In this document: one piece after another, positions 49,298-60,445 of the stretch
Layout: the number at the start of each line of letters is the position of its first letter
Numbering within the stretch: the stretch's first letter is position 1
Source of the DNA: Ricinus communis
Lineage: Eukaryota > Streptophyta > Magnoliopsida > Malpighiales > Euphorbiaceae
Reading direction: 5' to 3'
Assembly (NCBI RefSeq): GCF_019578655.1
Contig: NC_063257.1
Location: 15,500,001 to 15,564,000, forward strand
DNA: 64,000 nucleotides
Notes under the pieces: generated by a model
What the model saw: only the letters and a program-made list of their open reading frames with translations
Database searches by the model: none
Told to the model about the DNA's origin: nothing
Position numbers and translations under genes: made by a program

Positions 49298-50741
49298 ACC
49301 GGCTTCCGGACTCCGGTGTTTTCCGAACGCGCAAAATATTGAAATTTCGGCTCGGTATAATTTTATTTAGATCGTAAGATTATTTTATAATTTTAGAAAA
49401 AATATTGTTGCTATTAATTATCAATCATTGATAATTTAAAATTAATTGGATTTAATTAATTATGATTTGTGTTGCGAAGTCGGAAAGAATAATGCAGTTT
49501 TAGTGGCCCGACTCCCGTTAATTAATCGCAGAATATTTGAAGTGTTTCTAGTACGTTCTGGACCCGGTTTTGGACCCATTGTAGGGGGGGTAAATGTACG
49601 TAATTTAGAGGAGGTTCTGCCGAATTTTCGATAGAATTCTCGAGGCTAAAATAATTTAAGGCAGTCTAATCTAAGGGTCTAGCCCAAGGAAAATTTAAGA
49701 ATGTCTATTAACTGAGTGTTTTCGTGAATAGATAATCCGTCCATCTCGCCAGCTCCTCCCGATGCGTAGGAGCGGACTGCGGAGCGCGACAGAACATTGA
49801 GTTAAAGTCATATAATAACTGTACCATTGGCAATATCTAGATTTAATGTGATATCTAATAATTAACATTTATGTATGAATATTATTATCGTTATTATGAG
49901 TCATTTCTTTTAATTGATAATCATCACGAATAATATTAATATTATTATTAGTTAGTTTACCTCGTTATATATGATATCTTTAATAATGTTATTTTAATAC
50001 TATGAATATTATCACTACTCATAAACTGCTTGTTGCTATTCCTAAGATTTCTAAATTTTTAATTCTCATTATGTTATTGAATAAATTATGTTGGTCTGTG
50101 ATTATTCTATTTATGATTTTTATAAATGTAGTGAATGTGACATTCGGATGAGGCGACAGTAGAACATGCCACCTGATGAGTTACATAAGGACGGCGTGCA
50201 CACTGGTAATAATCAGAGGCAGGTAATAAAGGTTATTTTTGGATTTTATCCCGGTCGAGTATAACTCTCTGGGCTATGAAAGCTTGACTGTCGGAGAAAG
50301 GTCCCTGGTCGAGCAATGCTCTCTAGGCGCCGGCTTAATTGGGAATCAAGTATCCAGGCTGGATGTAAGGACCATAGTTGAGCTTCGCTCTCCGGGCACC
50401 AGACCTATTGGAATAAGAGAGCCGAAAGGCTACTAGCATTTTAGATTAGGGTTCTACTTTGCCACTTGTCCCATAAGTCTTTAAATGTATTTTCTTTCTA
50501 AATTATGGCATGACTCGTATTTTAATACAAAATGACATGATATACTGATTTAATGAATATTATATTGAAGAGACTGCAATAGTTATAGGGTTATGTGATT
50601 TTAACTCACTCTCGAGGTTGACAGTCTCAATTTTATTTTTTTCAGGTGACAATTAGAGTCCTTCACCGTCCTACATTTTGACAGCCCTACTTCTTTCTTT
50701 ATCGAGCCTATTGCAAATAATTTATACTTTCATATTTTTAA

Positions 50742-50896
50742 GGGAAAAGGCTCAAATTTGCCCCTAAAGTATAACCTCAGGTGCAGATTGGCCCTCTATA
50801 TTTTTTTTAGACAGTTGCAGATAATATCTCGCCAAACAAAGTTCTTAAGCCCCTCTTTTGACCTGTTAATGATGGAGGTGAAGAACGGAAGAAACT
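50742..50896. repeat. Left terminal inverted repeat of the MULE
   Basis: It starts GGGAAAAGGCTCAAATTTGC and matches the reverse complement of 52313-52467 with only a handful of mismatches. Confidence 0.93.
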
Positions 50897-51036
50897 TTCG
50901 TTAAATACAACTGAGGTGTTCGATTGTCTGTGAGTTATTTCCACTGTCTCTCCACTCCCTTTCTTTGTCTGTCTTTTTGTTTTTCTTGAGAAACCAAAAA
51001 AAAAAAAAGAGAAAACAGGAGGAAAAAAAAAAACCA

Positions 51037-51490
51037 GAGACAATCGAACCTGTGCAACTGTCTCCTTCTGTCCGCCGTTCCAGGCCTAAACATAAAAACT
51101 GCGACAGCCCGTCGTCTAAAGGCATTTGAGCTAGAACAATCACAATCATCGCGCAAAGTCCAAACTAAAAAAGAACAGTCTCTTAAATCACTTTCAAAAT
51201 CTCTCACTACTTGGCTTAATTTCCTCCTCCAAAACCCGAGATCCTGCGGCTGTGATTTAACCGTAATTAATGATCAAGATGGAAGCTTTCCAGAGAAGTT
51301 AGGGAGGAAGAGACAGAGGAATGCTCAATGGCGTAGTTCGAAGAGGCTGAGAGGCAGTGATTTTATGGAGATTAATGGAGCTAACGGGTTTTCAAATTCA
51401 AACAACTATGAATTGTTAAGGAAATCGTTGAAAGATGTGTATAGTTTGGATGATTTGAAGCACAGAATGAGACTTCATTTGAATTATTAA
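51037..51490 (+). pseudogene. Captured fragment of an ASPM-like (abnormal spindle) gene
   Basis: A frame open for 131 codons ends at TAA 51488-51490. Residues include ARRLKAFELEQSQSSRKVQ, KEQSLKSLSKSLTTWLNFLL, QNPRSCGCDL, GRKRQRNAQWRSSKRLRG and SLKDVYSLDDLKHRMRL. From memory this matches the N-terminal region of plant ASPM-type microtubule/spindle proteins, ahead of the calponin-homology and IQ parts. Upstream (51037-51090) the same protein seems to continue in another frame (SPSVRRSRPKH), so one frameshift lies near 51095. No ATG opens the frame. The fragment lies in the same direction as E4. It may be transcribed from the TIR, but nothing in the sequence proves it. Confidence 0.75.
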
Positions 51491-52312
51491 AGCAAAAACT
51501 ATGAATTATTAAAGCCAAAACTCATTTAGGACTTTCAACAAACACCTTAACTACCCATTCTTCTCCTTTGCCTTCTACGCTAAATCCTATTTCAAGACCT
51601 GCAAATAATCACAACCCATTTTCTACACAGTCTTCCAAGGCATAATATTCCAGTAAATAAAAATTTTAATCAGGAATTGTATCAAACACTTCTAAGGCAT
51701 AAAACAAAGCACAAGAGTCACGTTACCAATAAAGTAAAGAATTAGCAACAACAATATCATAGTTAAATAAAGTTGTTTTAATCAAATGGGCATGAATAAC
51801 TTTTGTCTCTTCAACAATATGATGTGCAGATTTTGAGTAGTTAGTGAACAAGGGAATGATAAGAAAAGAAGGTGGTTCTTCTTGTTCATATTTGATGGGT
51901 TGCAGAATATGGGTAGTGAAGATATAAGTTGGAAAAATGAGATTGGAATTATCTTGGTCATAATTAACATTGGATCAACATGTTCTTAGAAAAGAACTTA
52001 AGATGTAACCTTTATTTGACATGCAATTTTTAGTGGAGAAACATGACAAAATTGTTGGTCGAATAATTAGTTCTATATGTGTAGAGGTGAGTTTAAGAAA
52101 GAGTATTTATGGTTAAAGTGTGTTCAAGAAAGAGAATTTTCTTTAGTAAAGAAGAGTATTTGTTTTGCTCAACCAAAAAGAAAAGAGTATTTGTTTTGAA
52201 AAGAAATATGCATATTGAGAGAAAAATTAGAGTATTATAGAGAAAGAAGAGGAAGAAGAAGAAGTGCGGTGATGTGTACTGTAATGAGTCCCAAATTTAA
52301 AAGAAGTTTGTC
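51491..52312. other. Right internal part of the MULE, unassigned
   Basis: It is AT-rich. A short direct repeat (gaattattaaagc, 51481 and 51506) follows the ASPM-like stop. The minus frame 51970-51782 has no family I recognise. It may be another captured piece or 3' sequence of the same gene. Confidence 0.5.
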
Positions 52313-52467
52313 GCGACTTCCTTTCTTCAGCTCCGTCATTAACAGGTCAAAAGAGGGGCTTAAGAACTTCGTTTGGCGAGATATTATGTGCAACTGGCTA
52401 AAAAAAAATATAGAGGGCCAATCTGTACCTGAGGTTATACTTTAGGGGAAAATTTGAGCCTTTTCTC
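52313..52467. repeat. Right terminal inverted repeat of the MULE
   Basis: It is the reverse complement of the left TIR. The outermost bases differ slightly (gagccttttctc against GAGCCTTTTCCC). Confidence 0.93.
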
Positions 52468-52730
52468 TATTTTTAATTATTTTAAATTCTAAACTTTTTG
52501 CAGTAGTATCTTTGATTTGTTATGTTTATTCTAGTTTATAATAAACGTGAAATGTTATCAAATACCAGTTAGAAATTTGTATATGGCATGTCAAATAGGA
52601 TTAATATTATGTTTTCATATGTAGTTATTTGAATATCGATTAGTAAGGCTTACTACGGGACTTGGTGGCCTTAAGCCTACCCATTCCCTAATACCGGTAA
52701 CGGGCCCACAAATCGGGTCGTGACAATAGA

Positions 52731-53301
52731 GAATAAAAATTTAAAAAGTGACAAAAAGAAATTAAAAAAAAAAGAAAGGAAGAAATAAATGATAGAATAT
52801 AAAATGATGGGAGTGAGAAAGAAAATATTAGCATATATAAAAATATATATCGCTAAAACAAGTAATAAGTAAAAAGAAAAAATTAGATGGGGAATTTTAT
52901 TTTAATCCATCACTAGTGGAATAAATGAGTGAATTAGGTGGATATAATTTCTTTTAAATTAGCGATCAAATCTTTTTTTATCTTGAATCCATAACTAATT
53001 AAATATATGAGTAGAAGAACAAAAAAACTGATTTTTTTTTGTAATTAGCAATGGAATAATTCATCGTGAATTAGTGATGGAAATATCAATTGCTGAATTT
53101 GGCGTCTATCGCACGCCAAACTATCGCAAACATCAGTGCTAAAATTTAGCGCTTACGATGGAATAGTGATAAAATTTGTCTATCGTTATTCCGTAGCTAA
53201 AGAGAATTTCATAATATGTATTATGTCACTATTACATCACAAATCCATCGCTAGATAGCAATAGAAGCAATCTATCATTATTTCGTTAATTTTTTATAGT
53301 G
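52731..53301. mobile_element. CACTA-like terminus with subterminal repeats
   Basis: The end reads taattttttatagtg at 53301, i.e. CACTATAAAAAA on the other strand. Inside it are repeated variants of words such as ccatcgctag, gcgatggaat and ctatcgttat in both directions (52900-53280), the usual subterminal layout of CACTA elements. A possible partner end (tactataaaaataaaa, about 31798) lies left of E4. No transposase is seen. Confidence 0.5.
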
Positions 53302-53344
53302 AAAGTTAAAGCTATTAAAGGAATTGAGTGGCTACTTCTACTAC

Positions 53345-53943
53345 TCAAATGGCTTCTTCAAATACGAGGTCAACAAAAAGGAGCATTCTTAGGAATACTC
53401 TTCCTCCTCGCCCACCTATCTCCATTCCTAAGGTCTTTTAGGATTTTAAGGTTATTGTTGTTGACCCATGTAATCCCGCTCGACCTCTGAGCAAGAGACC
53501 TCAGAATGATTATGATGTTGCTGAGGTGGGGAGTCTACCTACCTCTTCCAAATGTTTTGATCCCTATCCTTATTTATAGAAAATATATATGCATGTTCGT
53601 ACCATCCAAACTCCTCCTCTGACTAAGGAGCTCGCTTAGTTGATTAACTTTCCTCACGATTTTAAGGAGCTCGAAGGATGTCATCCCAAGGAGTTCTGTA
53701 ATCAACAGATTTCATTACTTCTTCAGGTAATTTAACTTCTTATAAGAAATATTTCATCTTTTTATGCTCGGTATTCTGATTCTTTCTTCTTCACAAGCCA
53801 TATATATTATGAATGCTTAGAAGAAGAATAATAAGAGCAAAGCGAGTAAGCATCCGCTCCTTGAACTCGAGTTGAGAATGTTGAGTACTTACTCTGAAAA
53901 CAGGCTAAAGACTTTGCTTAAAAAAGCAAAGATAGGATACTGA
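53345..53943 (+). pseudogene. Unrecognised coding relic
   Basis: A plus frame from the ATG at 53349 reads RSTKRSILRNTLPPRPPISI, then (after a TAG) KVIVVDPCNPARPLSKRPQN, later LINFPHDFKELEGCHPKEFC and QQISLLLQ, followed by a donor-like gtaatt at about 53727. After an AT-rich gap, 53830-53940 reads SKASKHPLLELELRML and ENRLKTLLKKAK, a coiled-coil-like tail. It could be an additional ORF of the Tat element that follows, or a captured gene. I do not recognise the family. Confidence 0.45.
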
Positions 53944-53944
53944 G

Positions 53945-55800
53945 TTGAAGCCTTCTGAAAATCAAGTCGAAGGGGCTGCTGGTGCAGAAGCCGTGATCAC
54001 AAAGGAAGAAGAGCCAAAGTTTCGAGTCTATGGAGTTGAGGCAACGCCAAGGATTCTTAAGTTTGATGGTTCTAGTATTGAAAGGGCTGCTAGTACAGCA
54101 GTTGTGATTACCTCTCCATCAGGTGCAAAAACTTCCTTATCTTTTAATTTGGATATTGAATGCACCAATAATCAAGCAGAATATGAAGCACATGTTATTG
54201 GGTTGGAAATCCTTAAGGAGTAGGTGTTCAAGATGTGCTTATTATAGGTGATTCACAATTAGTACTTAGATAATTAACTGTGGTATATAAATGCAGTAGT
54301 TTATCTCTAACTCCAAATTTTACTGTAGCTATCCAGTTAATCCAAGGTTTCAAGGAAGTGGACTTTATGTACATACTAAGGGATATAAACTAGGAGGTTG
54401 ATGAACTAGCTCAAATTGCATTTGGCTTGAGGATTTCTAAGGAGTTGACAGATAAAGTAGTCTTATTGCATAAAAGAATTCATCCATCCATTCTAAAAAG
54501 AAGAATAATGGTAGATTCTTTTAACATGGATATGAATGTGGCTGGTGATTGAAGATCGCCATTTCAGAAATATTTGGACTGCCCCAGCATAAGAGTATCA
54601 CGTCAGATAAAGTTTTAAGCTCGAAATTTTATGCTTATAGAAAATGAATTGTATAGGAAAGGCTTTAATGGCCTGCTACTCAAATGCTTGGGTTTCCCTG
54701 ATGCCTTGGAGGTGATGAAACAAGTGCATGAAGGGGTATATGGTGTGTATCATTCAAGCGTCAAAATGAGGTGGTTGATCAGGAGACATGGCTATTACTG
54801 GCCAACAATCCTAAAAGATTGCATCAACTATTCGAAAGGGTGCAAGCAGTGCCAGAAGTATGGTAGTGTTCAAAGAGTTCCAACTTCAGATTTACACTCT
54901 ATAGTCAAGCCATGGCCATTTAAAGGATGGGCCATCGACTTGATTGGAAAGGTATATCCAGCTTCATCTAAAGGCCATAGTTTTATCATTGTGGCCACAG
55001 ATTACTTCACAAAATAGGTTGAAGCAATTTCAATGAACAAAGTGGAATAAAAAGATGTTCAATTTATAAAAGAGAATTTGATTCATAGGTTCAAAATTCT
55101 GCAATCAATCACCACACACTAGGGAATTATGTTCACTAGTGAGGAAATGAAGGATTTTATCGAGGACTACGAGATCAAGCTATCAACTCTACACCATACT
55201 ATGCTTAGGCCAATAGGCAAGCAAAAGCTTCGAATAAGGTTTTGGTCAGCATCTTGGGGAAAATGATTGAAGAAAATCCTCCAGATTGGCATAGGTTGCT
55301 TTTAGAAACTTTATGGGCATATAGGACTTTAAAAAGAGATGTCATAGGTGTGAGACCATTTACAGTCACATTTGGGCATGATGTAGTATTGCTTATGGAA
55401 GTAGTAGTGCCATCTCTGAGGATGGCAAAGCAAAATGGACTAGAGTCTGAGTACTCCCAAGCCATAGTGATGGAGTTGGAGGAACTGGATGAACAAAGAA
55501 TGCAGGCACTCAACAAAATGATTGCGCAAAAGAAACATGTCGCAAGAGCCTACAATAAGAAAGTCCAAAAAAAGTGCTTCAGAGAAGGAGAGTTGGTATG
55601 GAAATTAATACTGCCAATCGGTGCTAAGGATACAGAATATGGAAAGTGGTCCCCAAATTGAGAAGGACCTTTTAAGATTTATAAAGTCTTGAAAGGGAAT
55701 TCCTACTGGTTGTCCAATCTCTAGGGAGATCCTTATAAGAGATACATTAATGGGTGGTATTTGGAGAATTATTTTCCCACTTTGTGGGAATCAATAGAAT
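53945..55800 (+). pseudogene. Tat-lineage RNaseH and integrase relic
   Basis: The RNaseH part (53945-54480) has ILKFDGSSIERAAS, NLDIECTNNQAEYEAHVIGL and, shifted, VLIIGDSQLVLRQL-type residues, the second (archaeal-type) RNaseH of Tat elements. Integrase: GVYGVYHSSVKMRWLIRRHG, YYWPTILKDCINYSKGCKQC (zinc finger), FKGWAIDLIGKVYPASSKGH (first Asp), FIIVATDYFTK then TAG, and the C-terminal half 55242-55661 with WAYRTLKRDVIGVRPFTVTF. gag, PR and RT are missing to the left. Confidence 0.88.
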
Positions 55801-56199
55801 AGAATTAGTGTAGAAATTGAGACCGACACCACGACTGAATAAGAAGGTCACAAGTCTGTGATATAATTAAGGAGAATAGAAATGTTTATGACAAAATTGT
55901 GAGTCGGCTTGGTCGGCCACTTGCATCAAATAAAAGAGGTAGGCCTATTGACTACTGACTTAAAAGCTTGTTATGAATCATCGTATCAACTCAACATATT
56001 TGTGTGACAAGGATATAAAATGGCTGTAAATATATGTCAAAACAGGAGAATGAGCAAATAGGATAAAAAAAATAACTAAAAGCCATTTGTTTATTTAAGT
56101 AACTATTAAAACTAATAGTATCCTAAGAGAAACTTAGTGCCAAATGTCAATAGTAAAATCCTATTGAAACTAAATACCTAGACATCCAAAAAAATCAGA

Positions 56200-59100
56200 G
56201 ATTATCGAAATCGAAGTTTCGAAGAGCATTCCAGTCGAATAAGCATTATCGGCAAGCCTGATCAACTTGGCCTCGCTTAGAGCATTCCAATCGGATAAGG
56301 AGTTAGCTTTCTAAACAAGCTTGGTCTGCTTTGATTAAAGTTCCTCCACTTGTTTTAGGTTTTTCATTAAAGCTTCACTCTTAGCAATTGCTGCTTTCCA
56401 CTCCATAAACTTAAAAGATTTAATATCATAATCCCGAAATAAGCTGCTCCAATTTTCACCATACTTCCCACTTAAGGAAACTATGTCATCAAATTGTGTC
56501 TTCTTGGTTTTGAATGCATCAAGTTTTTATGAAAAGTCCATAATGGAAGAATGGGCCTAATCCAGAGTCCCAAAAATAGTGTTAGCCTTAGACAATGCCT
56601 CTATAGAAGCGTCCTAGCATAAGCAGACTGTAATACCAATAAGGCAACAGAGAATGAAGCTCTTTGGGGAAGACTGAGTGATAAGATATCCATAGTGAAG
56701 TGCAACTTCAAGGTCTTTTTAGCTATTATTACTTTAGTAGTAGGAGAGGTTTAATCAATAAATCCAATCGGAGTAAGGGGATTGTCTAGGAAGCTGATAT
56801 CCAATTGAATAGAAGGCACGATGAAAGCAAGTGGAGCAGCAAGTCTAGCATGCCAAGAAGCGAGATCATGTGACTCAAATCAAAATAAAAGTATGAATAA
56901 TTTAAAGAAGTGAGACATGTAGTGTTGATTGTATTAAAATAAGTTAGGGAATGAATAAGCAAATACTTGAGAAGGTGATGCCAAAGAAGACACATTTAGG
57001 TTGGCTTTGGAATACTCAATACCTTCAGATCCCACAATCTCAGAAGGATCATTCTCGATGCTATCATTAGTTGGAACCACTACACCAGGGATAGCACGAA
57101 AACTCTCATTCACTAGATCTTTCTCTTTTCATTATCCTCCTCAGTAATCTCTTCAAAACTAGTGTTGGAAGAAAGATACAGGTCAGAGTTGTGATCTTCA
57201 TCTGTTTCATTATCATTCCCCATTTTAGGAGCATTTAGAGTCACTCCACTACTGTTAGGATTGCCGAAGCATGTCCTTGATGTAGGGGTTGGAAGAGAAG
57301 AATCTAAAAAGGAAGAAAGGAAAGTACTTATATATATATATATATTATAAAAATAAATGTAAGGATAAAGATGAAGTACTTGCTAAAATGATGGGTAGAT
57401 GAGGAGAAGTCAGGTTGTCAAATATGTCATCCCACTAGAAAGTAAAAGATGCAACATCAGCCTGAGTAACATACTGCAAAGGTGCCACCAAAAACTGAGA
57501 TTAGGAAATAAAGGAAACCGTGAGTGATAGATAAGGTTCTTTTGATATGGCAGTGAAGGAATAACTTGGGCTGCACCGAACTGTCTTCCTCATAAGCAAG
57601 GATAGTAAGGTACCAAGGCAACAGAGAACCTGCACCAGAAGATAAAGAACATCCGCCAGTATATAAAGGCTTGCAATGCATACAAGCTTTCAACAATCCT
57701 TATTTAGTGGAATCACCTTTGGACTCCTTAAATTGGATGAGCGAGTCACAAGAGAAGAATCTGCTACATTGATTTTCAAACACAGTTGAGATGATTCCCT
57801 ATGTGTCACACTGAGGAAGAACCGAAGAATTTCATCAAGGGATTTATTAATGGTTTGATCTATAAGAAATAAACTTAACGCCTGAATTTTGTCTCTACAC
57901 CTTGCGTCAATACCCACTGATTCAGGGAAATAGGTGAACAACCAAATCTGCACCAACTATCGACCTCTACCAGCTTTAGGAAGTAGGGCCACACTCACAT
58001 ATTTATCAAGAGCTCCATAAACATAACCCAATAGAATAGTTCCTAAAGCAAACCTTTTCCCTACAGCCATAGCTCTTGCAAGGGGTAATACTCCATGGAT
58101 GGTTTGGCTGATGCAGAAAAAAAAGATGTATTTGCATATTAATACTAATAGGAAGTTAACATGTTCACAAGTAGTAGGTGGAGAAGTCAAATTGCACCAC
58201 TTATCAACAATTGTATGATATGAAGTATAGGTGGTTGAATAAGCAGAAACTTGGGGTAAGGATTTATCTTTTATATCAATTAGAAAAATAGCTTCATCAC
58301 CTATGATGGGGAGGTCAGTCAGAATGATGATGTCTCTTAAAATAATAAAAGCAGATCCAAATAGAAAGATGAAAGAGTTGAGTTTCGAGGACCAAAGCCT
58401 AAGAGCCACTCCCAAACAAATTGTTATTGAAGGTAATAGTGTGTTGGCTAATTTCTACCAATCTGAAGATTCCAATATCTTTCCATGATTCAGAAAAATA
58501 AGGAGTCAACCTATCTACCTATGTTTTCCAAGAAATAGTAGAGCGAGTGCAAGACTTGTTCCATTGAAGAGTCGCCACATTATGGTTGCGCAATAATAGC
58601 TCTATAGAAGTAAGGAGTTCCGAAAGAACAGTGGTTGGATACCTGATAGATCATATATAGTTATACTTATTGTGTTTAATTCCCTTACATTTTGATTGAA
58701 TAATGTACTTAATTGTGGAAATTGTGTTTATTCTAACCTAGGTGGTGAAATATCAAGGATTGAGTAGAATGCAGCCTAAAGACATGTTTTAAGGCATCAC
58801 TTGTTAGAAGCCAAGCCTTTTAGAGGAAGAGCAAAAATTTGGGCAGAAGATCATGTTCAATAAGGCGTGACCACGCCTTACAATCCGTGAGCTGCTAAAA
58901 TCTGCAGAAGAGAATTTCAAATTTTCAAGATAAATTCATGGTGGACCCACTTTTATATAATTTCCTTTATTTTTGAAGTGTTGGATAAAGAGAACTTACT
59001 CCCATATATTTAGGGTTTTAATTTGTTTAGATTACTCTTTATCTTATCCTTCTTTATAGGGATAAGATCATATAGGAAGTTTATTTTTTTTCATAAGGAT

Positions 59101-60445
59101 TATCTTATTAGGGTTTAGGTTTGACTTCCTATATAAGGAGGCTAGTTCTACCAAGTAGAGGACGGCTGAGAGTGCTTTTATATTTATTATTTTTCTTCTT
59201 CTATTCCCCACAATTCTTTTCTTGTGAATTTTTACTCCACCATGTGTGGCTAAGTTTTTAGTTTCTGATTCAAGAGTGAATAAATTCCAATTGTGATTTT
59301 GTGAGGCTTTGTGCTTAACAGAATTCTTCTTTAATTCAAGTATTCTTTATTTCTTGTTTTTATTATTTATGAATTTTTGATATTGATTAAACTAACGACT
59401 CAACTTTGATATTAATTTTTCTATTGCTAAACTTTGAGTTTGTGATCCGTAATTGTCATGAACGATTGACAGAAGTAGCAAGGAGCTGGCTCATATGTGT
59501 GTGATTGCGGCCTTTTCGAATTACATAGCTTGTGTGATAGGCTATAGGGAAATAAAGGAACAAGGTTAATTCAATTGCAGCTATCTTAATTAATTAATGT
59601 TGGTTTAGTCATTCTCATTATTCTTAATGCTATCATTGAGTTGATATGGAACGCTATCGTGCCCAGTTGACTAATGGTAAATTTTGATTTGGATGCTAGG
59701 TTTAAGTCAATTATATTAGGAGAATCTAACTTGTTGCGGCTTTTCCGAATAAGTAGACTATGTATTTGAATAGAAAAATTGATATTTAAGCCTATGATCA
59801 TGATTATAATTGGATGGAATTAGCACTCTTGAATTGGAAGTTTGTTAAGATTGATTTTTATTTACTTTAATATTCAGCCTTTATTATTTTCTATTTATTT
59901 ATAGTTTTAATTCAAACATTCAAAATCCCCCCATTTTTATTTTACTTTGAGAAGCTATCCACATTGGTTCCCTTGGGATTCGACCTGGTTTCACTATTTC
60001 TACAAGTTAGTTTAGGAAAATTAGAAATTTATTTTGAAAAGCTTTGACAACCCGTTTAATACCCAATGGCCATTTTCAAGCTAGATCCAAAAGAAGAGCT
60101 TTTGATTTTCTTAATACACAAAAACATATATAAAAAAGGACAATAGATCTTGAGTTAATCAGGACGAGGCATCTTACTTGAGAAGCATTGAAGACATCTG
60201 AACCAGTGGGTAAGTTTGAGAAAGTGGCTATGCTTGAAGGAATTAAGACCAAGATTCTCCTGCAAAGATTGGAAGTATAAAGATTCAACATCAGGAATCT
60301 CGAGTGAATTAGAAAGGACTTAAAAGAAAAAGCACTTACAAAGTCATGGTAGAATCAATACCAGTCAAGGAGATGTTGATGACTTTGTTGTCTATGGCTA
60401 CAAAGACAATATTGCATATGTTATTTCCTTAACTCATTCAAAAAA
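56200..60445 (-). pseudogene. Plant-mobile-domain (PMD) gene relic, antisense to the Tat pol, with introns
   Basis: Putative exons on the minus strand: about 60445-60340; 60259-60178, between TTTGCAG and GTAAGA; then from 60109 after attaag. The third exon is interrupted by a solo LTR (58644-60058), and the frame resumes in phase beyond it. PMD features follow: WKDIGIFRLVEISQHTITFN (about 58490), LNSFIFLFGSAFIILRDIII and LPIIGDEA (58380), CEHVNFLLVLICKYIFF, GVLPLARAMAVGKRFALG and TILLGYVYGALDKYVS (58170-57970). The C-terminal coiled-coil relic is KYGENWSSLFRDYD and EWKAAIAKSEALMKNLKQVE (56480-56330). There are stops at several places. PMD proteins of the MAIL type are host genes, but PMD ORFs also travel in Tat-type retroelements. 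The position, antisense and downstream of integrase, favours an element-borne ORF. Confidence 0.75.
58644..60058. mobile_element. Solo LTR inside the PMD relic
   Basis: It is 1415 bp, starting TGATAGATCAT and ending CCCGTTTA, flanked by ATACC on both sides (58639-58643 and 60059-60063). Near the right end is TTGGGATTCGACC (59970), a phrase usual near the 3' end of Athila/Tat LTRs. The inner end is TA and not CA. Taking out the LTR and one ATACC rejoins the PMD frame without a shift. Confidence 0.75.

Larger units (their letters stand above)
50742..52467. mobile_element. Mutator-like element (Pack-MULE) in the E4 3' LTR
   Basis: It is 1726 bp, bounded by inverted repeats of about 155 bp and flanked on both sides by the 9-bp TATTTTTAA (50733-50741 and 52468-52476). 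The 5' LTR of E4 shows the empty site (catatttttaattatttt near 33889). Long TIRs plus a 9-bp duplication are the Mutator signature. No transposase motif is seen. Inside is an ASPM-like coding fragment, so it carries host gene sequence. Confidence 0.92.
31857..52725 (+). mobile_element. Tekay-type chromovirus E4, host of two nested insertions
   Basis: It starts TGTAATACCC at 31857 and ends GGGTCGTGACA at 52725, flanked by ATAGA on both sides (31852-31856 and 52726-52730). Order: 5' LTR, gag, protease, RT, RNaseH, integrase with chromodomain tail, polypurine tract, 3' LTR. Athila E5 and a Mutator-like element lie in the 3' LTR only. Removing them leaves about 9 kb. Confidence 0.93.
38558..52725 (+). 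repeat. 3' LTR of E4 with two nested insertions
   Basis: LTR pieces are 38558-39121, 49298-50741 and 52468-52725. Together they match the 5' LTR plus the terminal 85 bp missing there. Athila E5 lies between the first two pieces and the Mutator-like element between the last two. Confidence 0.92.

Noticed and set aside
50807..51207. Three minus-strand ORFs over the MULE
   Set aside because: They are shadows of the ASPM-like plus-strand frame and of poly-A runs translated as Phe.
57957..58415. An independent membrane protein, from the hydrophobic residues
   Set aside because: The order of motifs (FLFGSAFIILRD, ARAMAVGKRFALG) fits the plant mobile domain better, and the frame continues the exons upstream.
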